Shown here piece by piece: positions 54,418 through 61,929 of a stretch of DNA of 64,000 nt. The DNA comes from Terrabacter sp. Root85 (GTDB lineage: Bacteria; Actinomycetota; Actinomycetes; Actinomycetales; Dermatophilaceae): assembly GCF_001429185.1 (NCBI RefSeq), contig NZ_LMIW01000011.1, forward strand, positions 62,001 through 126,000, written 5' to 3'. The notes under the pieces were generated by a model that saw nothing but the letters and a program-made list of their open reading frames with translations, ran no database searches and was not told the DNA's origin. The translations under genes were made by a program, and so were the position numbers. How positions within the stretch are numbered: the stretch's first letter is position 1; the number at the start of each line of letters is the position of its first letter.

Positions 54418-55122
54418 TCAGAGGAGGCGGCGCCCCATGGCCCAGGCCGTCAGCTCGTGGCGTGAGCTGAGCTGGAGCTTGCGCAGCACCGAGCTGACGT
54501 GGGTCTCGACGGTCTTTACGGAGATGAAGAGCTCCTTCGCGACCTCCTTGTACTGGTAGCCGCGCGCGATGAGGCGCATCACCTCGCGCTCGCGCGCCGA
54601 GAGGCGGTCGAGCTCCTCGTCGATCTCGGCGACCTCACCGGCCGTCGCGCCGAACGCGTCGAGGACGAAGCCGGCGAGGCGCGGGCTGAAGACGGCGTCG
54701 CCGTCGGCCACCCGACCGATGGCGGTGAGCAGCTCCTCGGCGCTGATCGTCTTCGTCACGTAGCCCCGGGCACCGGCGCGGATGACCGCGATGACGTCCT
54801 CGGCGGCGTCGGAGACGGAGAGCGCGAGGAAGCGGACCGGCACGTCGGCGCCCGACTGGACCCCGGCGCACGCTCGGATGACGTCGGCGCCACCGTGCCC
54901 GTCGCCACCGGGCAGGTGCACGTCGAGGAGCACGACGTCGGGCCGCTGCTCCTTGATGACCTGCACGGCCGACTCGACCGCACCGGCCTCGCCGGCGATC
55001 TCGAGCGTGAAGGCTCCGGCCCGCGGCGTGGCGGCGAGGGAGGTCAGCTCGGCGCGCACACCGGTGCGGAACATGTGGTGGTCGTCGACGATGACGATGC
55101 GGATGGTCCGCGGGTCGGTCAT
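54418..55122 (-). CDS. LuxR/NarL-family response regulator
   Basis: A 234-residue protein. Receiver domain: RIVIVDDHHMFRTGVRAEL with the acidic pair, phospho-Asp in VVLLDVHLPGGDGHGG, and VTKTISAEELLTAI (conserved Lys). The C-terminal GerE/LuxR helix-turn-helix reads LSAREREVMRLIARGYQYKEVAKELFISVKTVETHVSSVLRKLQL. An insert of about 15 residues lengthens the receiver. Its ATG overlaps the kinase stop codon (ATGA), so the two form one two-component system. Confidence 0.95.
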   Translation of the reverse strand: MTDPRTIRIVIVDDHHMFRTGVRAELTSLAATPRAGAFTLEIAGEAGAVESAVQVIKEQRPDVVLLDVHLPGGDGHGGADVIRACAGVQSGADVPVRFLALSVSDAAEDVIAVIRAGARGYVTKTISAEELLTAIGRVADGDAVFSPRLAGFVLDAFGATAGEVAEIDEELDRLSAREREVMRLIARGYQYKEVAKELFISVKTVETHVSSVLRKLQLSSRHELTAWAMGRRLL

Positions 55123-56612
55123 GAAGCCTGCTCCTGGGGGTCGGGGTCCGGCGTGCTGCGGGGGTCGCTGCCGGCAGTGCTGCTGGGGGTGGTGACGGGT
55201 GCGGGGGGATCAGCGGGACCGCCGGCGGCGGACGCCTCGGGCTCGTGCGGCTGCCGGACCGGCAGGCGCAGGACGACCTCGGTGCCGTCGGCGCGGCGCC
55301 GGATGCGGGCCGTGCCGCCGTGGCGCTCCATGCGGCCGATGATCGACTCGCGCACGCCGGCTCGGTCGTCGGGCACGGTGTCGAGGTCGAAGCCCGCGCC
55401 GTGGTCGCGGACGAACGCCTCGACGGCGTCAGGTCCGACCTCGACGTAGGCGCTGACGGGCGGGCTCGCGTGGCGCACGGCGTTCCACGTGGCCTCGCGC
55501 ACGGCCTTCACGAGGGCGTCGAGGTGCTCGTCCATCGGCCGGTCGCCGGTGACGACGAGCTGGACGGGCACGCCGTGGAGGTCCTCGACCTCGCCCATGG
55601 CCGCGGTGAGCGCGGCACCGAGCGTGCCGGCCCGGGCGTCCTCGTCGTAGAGGTAGCTGCGCAGCTGCCGCTCCTGGGCCCGGGCGAGACGCGCGACGGT
55701 CGCGGCGTCGCCGGACTGGCGCTGGATGAGGGCCAGGGTCTGGAGCACCGAGTCGTGCAGGTGGGCGGCGATGTCGGCACGTTCGGTGGCCCGGATGCGC
55801 GCGGCCTGCTCGAGGCGCAGGTTGCTCCAGAGCCGCAGGATCCACGGTGCCGACAGGACGGCGACCCCGACGAGGGCGGCGAGGACGGCACCCGCCACCT
55901 GCCACAGCTCGGTGAGGTTGGTGCCGCGCACGAGCAGGCCGACGAGACCGAGGATGGTCAGGCCGAGGCCGACGACGAGCCAGATCCACCGCACCGGGCG
56001 GCGCGCGCCGAGGGTGTCGGTGTCGTCGAGCTGCGACCAGAAGAAGATCGCGCCGATGACGATGGCGACGACCGGGAGGATGAGCTCCGCGTGGACGTCG
56101 AGACCGGCACCCCCGAGCCAGAGCGCCCCCGCGACGGCCAGAGCGGCCACGCCGAGGAGCGTGATGATGACGGCCTGGTTGCCGCTGCGCAGCCACGTGC
56201 GCAGGCCGGCGAGGTCGACGTGGTGCTGTCGGACGCCGGGAGAGCCGGACGTCGTGCCGGCGCTCGCGGGGCCGGCGGCGATCGAGTCGCCCGGCGACAG
56301 GGGCGGGGCGGAGGAGACGGCGGGGTCGACGTCGCCGACCTCGCGCATCGTGGCCCAGAGGAAGACGTAGACGACGAGCCCCGCGCCGAAGGGGATGCTC
56401 GTCAGGACGAGCGCCACGCGGACGGCAATGACCGGCAGGCCGAGGTGCTCGGCGAGCCCCATCGCGACTCCCGCGATGACCTTGCCCTGCCGCTGGCGCA
56501 CGAGCGGGGGCCGTGGCGTCGCCCGCCAGGCCGGGCGCACGGGGCCCGTTCCGTTCTCGTATGCCGTCTGCACCGTTCCATCCTGACCCACCCGGCGGGC
56601 GAGAGCGACCAT
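55119..56612 (-). CDS. Sensor histidine kinase with N-terminal PspC domain
   Basis: A 497-residue membrane kinase. A PspC domain (residues 38-95: KVIAGVAMGLAEHLGLPVIAVRVALVLTSIPFGAGLVVYVFLWATM) is followed by a linker, four more hydrophobic helices, then HisKA_3 (RADIAAHLHDSVLQTLALIQRQ, phospho-His) and an HATPase_c domain (VREATWNAVRHA, VRDHGAGFDLD). The PspC fusion suggests sensing of envelope stress. ATG 56612 was chosen because of the strong AAAGGAGG. It is divergent from a second PspC protein and overlaps the response-regulator gene. Similar to LiaS/MacS-like systems. Confidence 0.93.
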   Translation of the reverse strand: MVALARRVGQDGTVQTAYENGTGPVRPAWRATPRPPLVRQRQGKVIAGVAMGLAEHLGLPVIAVRVALVLTSIPFGAGLVVYVFLWATMREVGDVDPAVSSAPPLSPGDSIAAGPASAGTTSGSPGVRQHHVDLAGLRTWLRSGNQAVIITLLGVAALAVAGALWLGGAGLDVHAELILPVVAIVIGAIFFWSQLDDTDTLGARRPVRWIWLVVGLGLTILGLVGLLVRGTNLTELWQVAGAVLAALVGVAVLSAPWILRLWSNLRLEQAARIRATERADIAAHLHDSVLQTLALIQRQSGDAATVARLARAQERQLRSYLYDEDARAGTLGAALTAAMGEVEDLHGVPVQLVVTGDRPMDEHLDALVKAVREATWNAVRHASPPVSAYVEVGPDAVEAFVRDHGAGFDLDTVPDDRAGVRESIIGRMERHGGTARIRRRADGTEVVLRLPVRQPHEPEASAAGGPADPPAPVTTPSSTAGSDPRSTPDPDPQEQAS

Positions 56613-56697
56613 CCCGGCCTCCTTTGGGGGTCGCGTCAGGGTGCGCTCAGGGTCGACCCTCATGGTTGGCGGGCGTCCGGCGCGTCACTGTGGTGGC

Positions 56698-58044
56698 ATG
56701 ACGAAAAGCAATGACGCCCCTCCGCAGGGGCACGGCCTCGACGGTTTCTACACCGCTCTGCGACGCCCGGGGATCGTGCGTCAGGGAGACGGTCGCTGGT
56801 TCGCCGGCGTCGCGACGGGCCTGGCCCGTTGGCTCGGCGTCGACCCGCTCGTCGTCCGGGCGGGCTTCATCCTCTTCTCCATCTTCTTCGGGATGGGCGT
56901 CGCCCTCTACCTCGTGCTGTGGCTCCTCATGCCCGACGAGCGCGGCGAGATCCACGTCGAGCGCGCCCTCAAGCACGGCGAGGGCAGCTCGATCTTCCTC
57001 CTCGTCGTCACGGCCATCTCGGTCCTCGGTGGTGGGCCTTGGTGGGGCGGCGACTCGAGGGGCTTCCGCTTCTTCGGCTTCGTGCTCCTCGTCGTGGGGG
57101 CCTGGTGGTTCGCGACCCGGACCGCCACCGGCCGCGAGCTGATGCAGCAGGCGCCGTGGCGCAACCGCGGCACCGGCGGACCGGGTGCAGCGGGTGCCAC
57201 CACCGTCGACCCCGTGACCGGTGCAGCCGCCGGCCAGCCCGGCACGGGCGCCGGCACCCCGCCGGCCGCGGCCGCGACGGCATACGGCTCGACGGGCAAC
57301 GCGGCAGCCAACGCCGGCGCGACCCTCGCGACGCCGCGGCCACCCGCACCGACGCCCGTCCGTGAGCGGACCCGCGCGATCGGCTTCGCCGGTGGGCTGC
57401 TCGTCCTCGGGCTCGCCATCGTCGTCGGTGTCGTGATGTCGTCCGTCGCCCAGGCCGCCGGCTGGCCGGGCAACCACGTGGCCGTCGGGATCGCCTCCGG
57501 GCTGGGCGTGCTCGGCCTCGGTATCCTCGTGGCCGGCATCGCCGGCCGCCGGGCCGGAGGGCTCGCGTTCTTCGCCGTGACCGGCATGATCGCGGCCGCA
57601 GCCACGACGGCTGCGCCGATGGGTCTGTCCCAGCCCTGGCAGGCCGGCGACCGCAGCTACACGGTGACCTCGATGACGCCGGCTCCAGCCTTCGAGCTCG
57701 GCCTCGGCCAGATGAAGGTCGACCTGCGCGACGCGAACTGGAAGGGCACCACCGGAACGGACACCGTGACGACGACGATGGGCGTCGGCGAGCTCGACCT
57801 CGTCGTCCCCGAGGGCGTCAACGTGGTCGTCAACACGAGGGCACGGGCCGGCGAGATCATCGCCACGGGACCCGGCGTGGCCGGCGAGGGCATGGGACGC
57901 GTCGGTCCGGACCAGCTCCAGCACGAGGGCACGGGCTGGACGCAGAAGGTCACCTTCGGTGACGCGACGAAGACCCCCGAGATCGTCGTCGACGCCGACC
58001 TCGGCGTCGGCCAGATCAAGATCACGACGGCGAGCGCGTCATGA
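56698..58044 (+). CDS. PspC-domain membrane protein with LiaF-like C-terminus
   Basis: A 448-residue protein. PspC domain near residues 25-85 (RWFAGVATGLARWLGVDPLVVRAGFILFSIFFGMGVALYLVLWLLMPDER), then further helices, a Gly/Ala/Pro-rich linker and three hydrophobic segments. The C-terminus is a beta-rich repeat domain (LGLGQMKVDLRDANWKGTTGTDTVTTTMGVGELDLVVPEGVNVVVNTRARAGEI) like the LiaF/DUF2154 adhesin-type fold. Divergent from the PspC-kinase, it may act as its accessory sensor or inhibitor, as LiaF does for LiaS. Its stop codon overlaps the next gene's start. Confidence 0.85.
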   Translation: MTKSNDAPPQGHGLDGFYTALRRPGIVRQGDGRWFAGVATGLARWLGVDPLVVRAGFILFSIFFGMGVALYLVLWLLMPDERGEIHVERALKHGEGSSIFLLVVTAISVLGGGPWWGGDSRGFRFFGFVLLVVGAWWFATRTATGRELMQQAPWRNRGTGGPGAAGATTVDPVTGAAAGQPGTGAGTPPAAAATAYGSTGNAAANAGATLATPRPPAPTPVRERTRAIGFAGGLLVLGLAIVVGVVMSSVAQAAGWPGNHVAVGIASGLGVLGLGILVAGIAGRRAGGLAFFAVTGMIAAAATTAAPMGLSQPWQAGDRSYTVTSMTPAPAFELGLGQMKVDLRDANWKGTTGTDTVTTTMGVGELDLVVPEGVNVVVNTRARAGEIIATGPGVAGEGMGRVGPDQLQHEGTGWTQKVTFGDATKTPEIVVDADLGVGQIKITTASAS

Positions 58045-58619
58045 GCGCCCGACCCCAGGACCCGACGAACGACCCGACGAACGACCCGACGACGAACCCA
58101 GCGGAGAGCAGCGACATGAGCAGCAACGACACCCCGGACCCGACGGCGGAGTTCCGCGACCCGACGGCCGACCCGGTGCCGGCACCGACGCCCGACTCGA
58201 CGCCCGACCCGGCGGAGACGACGACGATCCCGGCCACGTCGACCCAGGCGCTGCCGTCGGCGACGCCCTTCCGCGTCGAGCCCGCGACGCCGGTCCCCGA
58301 CGACGCCGTCGCCGAGGGGGCCCGCCTCCCGCACCTGCCGCCGCCGACGACCTCGGCGCCCGATCCCTCGTGGCCGGCACCGACGGTTCCCGCGCCCGCC
58401 CCGCGCCCGGCCCTCGTCACGGTCCGCAAGGGCCCGCGGCCCGGGTCGATCATGCTCGGCCTGCTGACGATGCTCGTCGCGGCCTACATCCTCGTCGCCA
58501 ACCTCACGAACGCCGACCTCAGCTTCCGGATGGTGGGCCCGTCGATGATCGGTGCCTTCGGCGGGATGCTCCTGCTCGTCGGCCTCGCAGGCGTCGTCGC
58601 CGGCCGGCTGCGGCGCTGA
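58041..58619 (+). CDS. Hypothetical membrane protein with Pro/Thr-rich N-terminus
   Basis: A 192-residue protein whose ATG overlaps the previous stop codon (ATGA). Residues 1-130 are disordered, with DPTNDPTNDPTTNP repeats coded by tandem GACCCGACGAAC units. Two transmembrane helices follow (IMLGLLTMLVAAYILVANL; IGAFGGMLLLVGLAGVVAG). No known domain. It is presumably co-expressed with the PspC protein and may be a membrane partner of that system. Confidence 0.8.
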   Translation: MSARPQDPTNDPTNDPTTNPAESSDMSSNDTPDPTAEFRDPTADPVPAPTPDSTPDPAETTTIPATSTQALPSATPFRVEPATPVPDDAVAEGARLPHLPPPTTSAPDPSWPAPTVPAPAPRPALVTVRKGPRPGSIMLGLLTMLVAAYILVANLTNADLSFRMVGPSMIGAFGGMLLLVGLAGVVAGRLRR

Positions 58620-58749
58620 GCCACGGCCGCCGACGCCAGCGCACGGCATACCTCCTCCCGGGTGGTTGCTGCACGTGGCGTCGGCGGTCGTGACTAGGCT
58701 CGGCAGCACGCTCGCCGGTCACGTCCGGCACTCGCAGTGGGGAGAGAAC

Positions 58750-60714
58750 GTGCTCATGAAGTCCGGCATCACGCTCGAGGGATTCGACCGGTCCGCCCGG
58801 CCCCAGGACGACCTGTTCCGGTTCGTCAACGGCACCTGGCTCGACACGACGGAGATCCCGGGCGACCGGGCCCGCTTCGGCACCTTCGACATCCTGCGCG
58901 AGGAGTCCACCGCGCGGGTGCGTGATCTCATCGAGGAGGCGGCCGCCGCCGAGGCGGGCGCCCCCGGGTCGCCGAAGCGCCAGGTCGGCGACCTCTACGC
59001 CAGCTTCACCGACACCGACCGCATCGAGGAGCTCGGGCTCGCGCCCCTGCAGGTGGTGCTGTCGGAGGTCGCGGCGGTCGACGACGTCGACTCCCTCGGA
59101 GCGGCCCTCGGCCGCGTCGCCCGTGATGGTGTCGCCGGCGCCCTGCAGCACTTCGTGTCGCCCGACGAGCGCTCGCCGGAGGACTACGTCGTCTATCTCG
59201 AGCAGGCCGGTCTCGGTCTGCCGGACGAGTCCTACTACCGCGAGGACAAGTACGCCGACATCCGCACGGCCTACGTCGCCCACATCGAGCGGCTGCTCGG
59301 TCTCGCCGGCATCCCGGACGCAGGAGCCAAGGCCACGAGCATCATGGCGCTCGAGACCCTCCTCGCGGCCTCGCACTGGGACACCGTGAGCACCCGCGAT
59401 GCGATCAAGACGTACAACGCGCACTCGCTGGACGAGGCCAAGGCACTCGCGCCCCAGTTCCCCTGGGACGCCTGGCTGTCCGGCCTCGGTGCGCCTGCGG
59501 GCTCGTTCGACAAGGTCGTCGTGCGCCAGCCGAGCTTCGTCACCGGCCTCGGCGCCGCGCTCGAGTCCACCGACGTCGCCGACTGGCGCTCGTGGCTGAC
59601 CTGGCACGTCCTGTCGGAGTTCGCGTCGGTGCTCCCGCAGTCGTTCGTCGACGAGGACTTCGACTTCTTCGGCCGCACGCTCTCGGGCCAGCCGGAGAAC
59701 AAGGAGCGGTGGAAGCGCGGCGTCTCCGTCGTCGAGTCGTGCGTCGGCGAGGCCGTCGGCCAGCTCTATGCCGAGCGCTGGTTCCCGCCGGCGGCCAAGG
59801 AGCGCATGCAGCAGCTCGTCGCCAACCTCGTCGAGGCCTTCCGCCGGTCCTTCTCCTCGCTCGAGTGGATGGGTCCCGACACCCGTGCGCAGGCCGTCGA
59901 CAAGCTCGACGCGTTCACGCCCAAGATCGGCTACCCCGACGTGTGGCGGGACTACGCCGCCATCGAGATCGACCCGACCGACCTCGTGGGCAACGTGCGC
60001 CGCAGCTCGGCCTTCGAGGTCGACCGCAACCTCGCCAAGATCGGCGGTCCGATCGACCGCACCGAGTGGTTCATGCTGCCGCAGCACGTCAACGCCTACT
60101 ACATGCCGTCGATGAACGAGATCGTCTTCCCGGCCGCGATCCTCCAGCCGCCCTTCTTCGACCTCGAGGCCGACGACGCCGTCAACTACGGCGGCATCGG
60201 CGCCGTCATCGGCCACGAGCTGGGCCACGGCTTCGACGACCAGGGCTCGCGCTACGACGGCACCGGAGCCCTGCGCGACTGGTGGACCGAGGCCGACCGT
60301 GAGCGGTTCGACGCGCTGTCCCAGCGGCTCATCGAGCAGTTCAGCGGCTACACCCCGGCGGGGCTGTCCGACGACCACAAGGTCAACGGCGGTCTGACCG
60401 TCGGCGAGAACATCGGCGACCTCGGCGGCCTCCAGATCGGCTACGCCGCCTACCGCATCGCGACCGAGGACACCGGCATGCCCGAGCTCGACGGGTTCAC
60501 CGGCCCCCAGCGCTTCTTCATCGGCTGGGCACAGGTCTGGAAGGGCAAGGCCCGCGAGGCCGAGGCCATCCGGCTGCTCGCCATCGACCCGCACTCCCCG
60601 CAGGACGTCCGCGGCAATGCCGTGCGCAACCTCAGCGAGTTCCACGAGGCCTTCGCGGTCAAGCCCGGCGATGCCCTGTGGCTCGACGACGCCGAGAGGG
60701 TCCGCATCTTCTGA
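58750..60714 (+). CDS. M13 family zinc metallopeptidase
   Basis: A 654-residue peptidase, like the soluble actinobacterial neprilysin relatives (the Zmp1 type). Zinc site VIGHELGHGFDDQGSRYD (HExxH), third ligand and acid in VGENIGDLGGLQIGY, and substrate-binding NAYYMPSMNEIVFPAAILQPPFF. There is no signal peptide or anchor. GTG 58750 is five bases after GGAG; ATG 58756 is an equally good candidate. TAGGCT near 58694 may be its -10. Secreted members cleave small peptides; the target here is unknown. Confidence 0.93.
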   Translation: MLMKSGITLEGFDRSARPQDDLFRFVNGTWLDTTEIPGDRARFGTFDILREESTARVRDLIEEAAAAEAGAPGSPKRQVGDLYASFTDTDRIEELGLAPLQVVLSEVAAVDDVDSLGAALGRVARDGVAGALQHFVSPDERSPEDYVVYLEQAGLGLPDESYYREDKYADIRTAYVAHIERLLGLAGIPDAGAKATSIMALETLLAASHWDTVSTRDAIKTYNAHSLDEAKALAPQFPWDAWLSGLGAPAGSFDKVVVRQPSFVTGLGAALESTDVADWRSWLTWHVLSEFASVLPQSFVDEDFDFFGRTLSGQPENKERWKRGVSVVESCVGEAVGQLYAERWFPPAAKERMQQLVANLVEAFRRSFSSLEWMGPDTRAQAVDKLDAFTPKIGYPDVWRDYAAIEIDPTDLVGNVRRSSAFEVDRNLAKIGGPIDRTEWFMLPQHVNAYYMPSMNEIVFPAAILQPPFFDLEADDAVNYGGIGAVIGHELGHGFDDQGSRYDGTGALRDWWTEADRERFDALSQRLIEQFSGYTPAGLSDDHKVNGGLTVGENIGDLGGLQIGYAAYRIATEDTGMPELDGFTGPQRFFIGWAQVWKGKAREAEAIRLLAIDPHSPQDVRGNAVRNLSEFHEAFAVKPGDALWLDDAERVRIF

Positions 60715-60754
60715 GCGAGCGCCCTCGGCGGCCGTCCGAGTGGCGCCGTCGCGT

Positions 60755-60795
60755 GACGACCGACCCCGTTGGCAGCGCCCGCGGGGTCAGTCGTC
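60755..60795. terminator. Hairpin between M13 peptidase and GNAT genes
   Basis: GACGACCGACCCCG (60755-60768) pairs with CGGGGTCAGTCGTC (60782-60795) with one mismatch. The right arm overlaps the 3' end of the GNAT gene. It fits a terminator for convergent transcription. Confidence 0.55.
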
Positions 60796-61242
60796 GAGGG
60801 CGAGCTTGAAGCCGACGTGCGAGGCGACGAAGCCGAGCCGTTCGTAGAAGCGGCGGGCGTCGGTGCGGCTCGCGTCGCTCGTCAGCTGCACGAGGGTGCA
60901 CCCGAGGCGGCGTGACTCCTCGACGGCCCACGTGACGAGCTCGGTCCCGAGACCCGTGCCGCGCTCGTCGCGGGAGACGCGCACGCCCTCGATGACTGAG
61001 CGCGTGGCTCCACGCCGGGAGAGTCCGGGGATGACGGTGAGCTGGAGCGTGCCCACGACCGAGCCGTCACGCTCGGCGACGACGAGGTGCTGGCCGGGGT
61101 CGGCCACCACCCGGTCGTAGGCCGCGTCGTACGTCTGCGGGTCGCCGAGGTCCTCACGGGCGGCGCCGAGCGGGTCGTCGGCGAGCATGGCCACGATCGC
61201 CGGCACGTCGTCGCGGGTCGCCGGCCGGATCTCCAGGCCCAT
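60787..61242 (-). CDS. GNAT family N-acetyltransferase
   Basis: A 151-residue acetyltransferase: the acetyl-CoA loop VSRDERGTGLGTELVTWAVEES (R/Q-x-x-G-x-G/A) and DARRFYERLGFVASHVGFKL (beta-bulge and Tyr general acid). Small one-domain GNATs modify amines on small molecules or peptides; the substrate is unknown. Its ATG overlaps the SRPBCC stop codon (TGATG), so the two genes are co-translated. Confidence 0.92.
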   Translation of the reverse strand: MGLEIRPATRDDVPAIVAMLADDPLGAAREDLGDPQTYDAAYDRVVADPGQHLVVAERDGSVVGTLQLTVIPGLSRRGATRSVIEGVRVSRDERGTGLGTELVTWAVEESRRLGCTLVQLTSDASRTDARRFYERLGFVASHVGFKLALDD

Positions 61243-61706
61243 CAGGCGCTCTCGGCGGTGCGCTTGAGCTGCGCGAGGCCCTTCTCGAAGTCGGGTCCGA
61301 TGAGCTTCTCCATCGACCACACCTTGCTCATGAGGCGCATGACGAGGTTCTGCGGGCCGGTCATCGCCCATTCGACCCGGGTGCCTTCGTCGGCGGGTGC
61401 CAGCGTGAAGTCGACGCGGTTGTGCGCCTTCATCGGGGCGGCGAAGAGCAGGTCCACGGCGAGGTGCTGCGGCTCCGACTCGAGGATCTCCATGCGGCCC
61501 TCGCCGGCCTTGCTGTTGCCGCGCCAGGCGTAGACGGCGCCGACACCGGACGTCGGGCCGGCGTACGTGCGCTCCATCGCCGGGTCGAGACCCTCCCAGG
61601 GCGACCAGGCCTGCCACTCGTGGAAGTCGTTGACGAGAGCGTGGATCCGCTCCGGGGGAGCGGCGATCGTCGTCTCGCGGCTGATGTGGAAGCTCTTGTC
61701 GGCCAT
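61242..61706 (-). CDS. SRPBCC family protein
   Basis: A 154-residue START-like fold protein: HISRETTIAAPPERIHALVNDFHEWQAWSPWEGLDPAMERTYAGPTSGVGAVYAW and a C-terminal helix (KLIGPDFEKGLAQLKR). It is a polyketide-cyclase/dehydrase-type lipid- or ligand-binding domain; the ligand is unknown. ATG 61706 gives the normal start of the domain, and the frame is open a little further. Coupled to the GNAT gene. Confidence 0.9.
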   Translation of the reverse strand: MADKSFHISRETTIAAPPERIHALVNDFHEWQAWSPWEGLDPAMERTYAGPTSGVGAVYAWRGNSKAGEGRMEILESEPQHLAVDLLFAAPMKAHNRVDFTLAPADEGTRVEWAMTGPQNLVMRLMSKVWSMEKLIGPDFEKGLAQLKRTAESA

Positions 61707-61770
61707 GGCGGCATCCTGCCATCGCGAGCCATCGGGCGGGCGCACCCCGGGTCCGGCGACCCCTTTGTCC

Positions 61771-61838
61771 CATGTGTCACATGCGCCCCGATATCACCGA
61801 TTCGGAATGAGTTCCGGGGGTTTTCCGGACATGTGACG
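61771..61838. promoter_or_regulatory. Possible regulatory dyads upstream of the large secreted protein
   Basis: CATGTGTCACATG (61771-61783) is a near-perfect dyad, and ACATGTGAC recurs at 61830-61838. Between them lie AT-richer sequence (ATATCACCGATTCGG) and TCCGG...CCGGA. The TGTGNNACA-like element could bind a CRP/FNR-type protein. The gap 61707-61929 holds no gene. Confidence 0.35.
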
Positions 61839-61929
61839 TGTTCCTCAATACCTTGGGCCGAGGGATGGCGTGGCGGACACGGCTCGGGCAGGGAACGGGC
61901 ACACGACACGCCCCCACATGGGGAGAATC

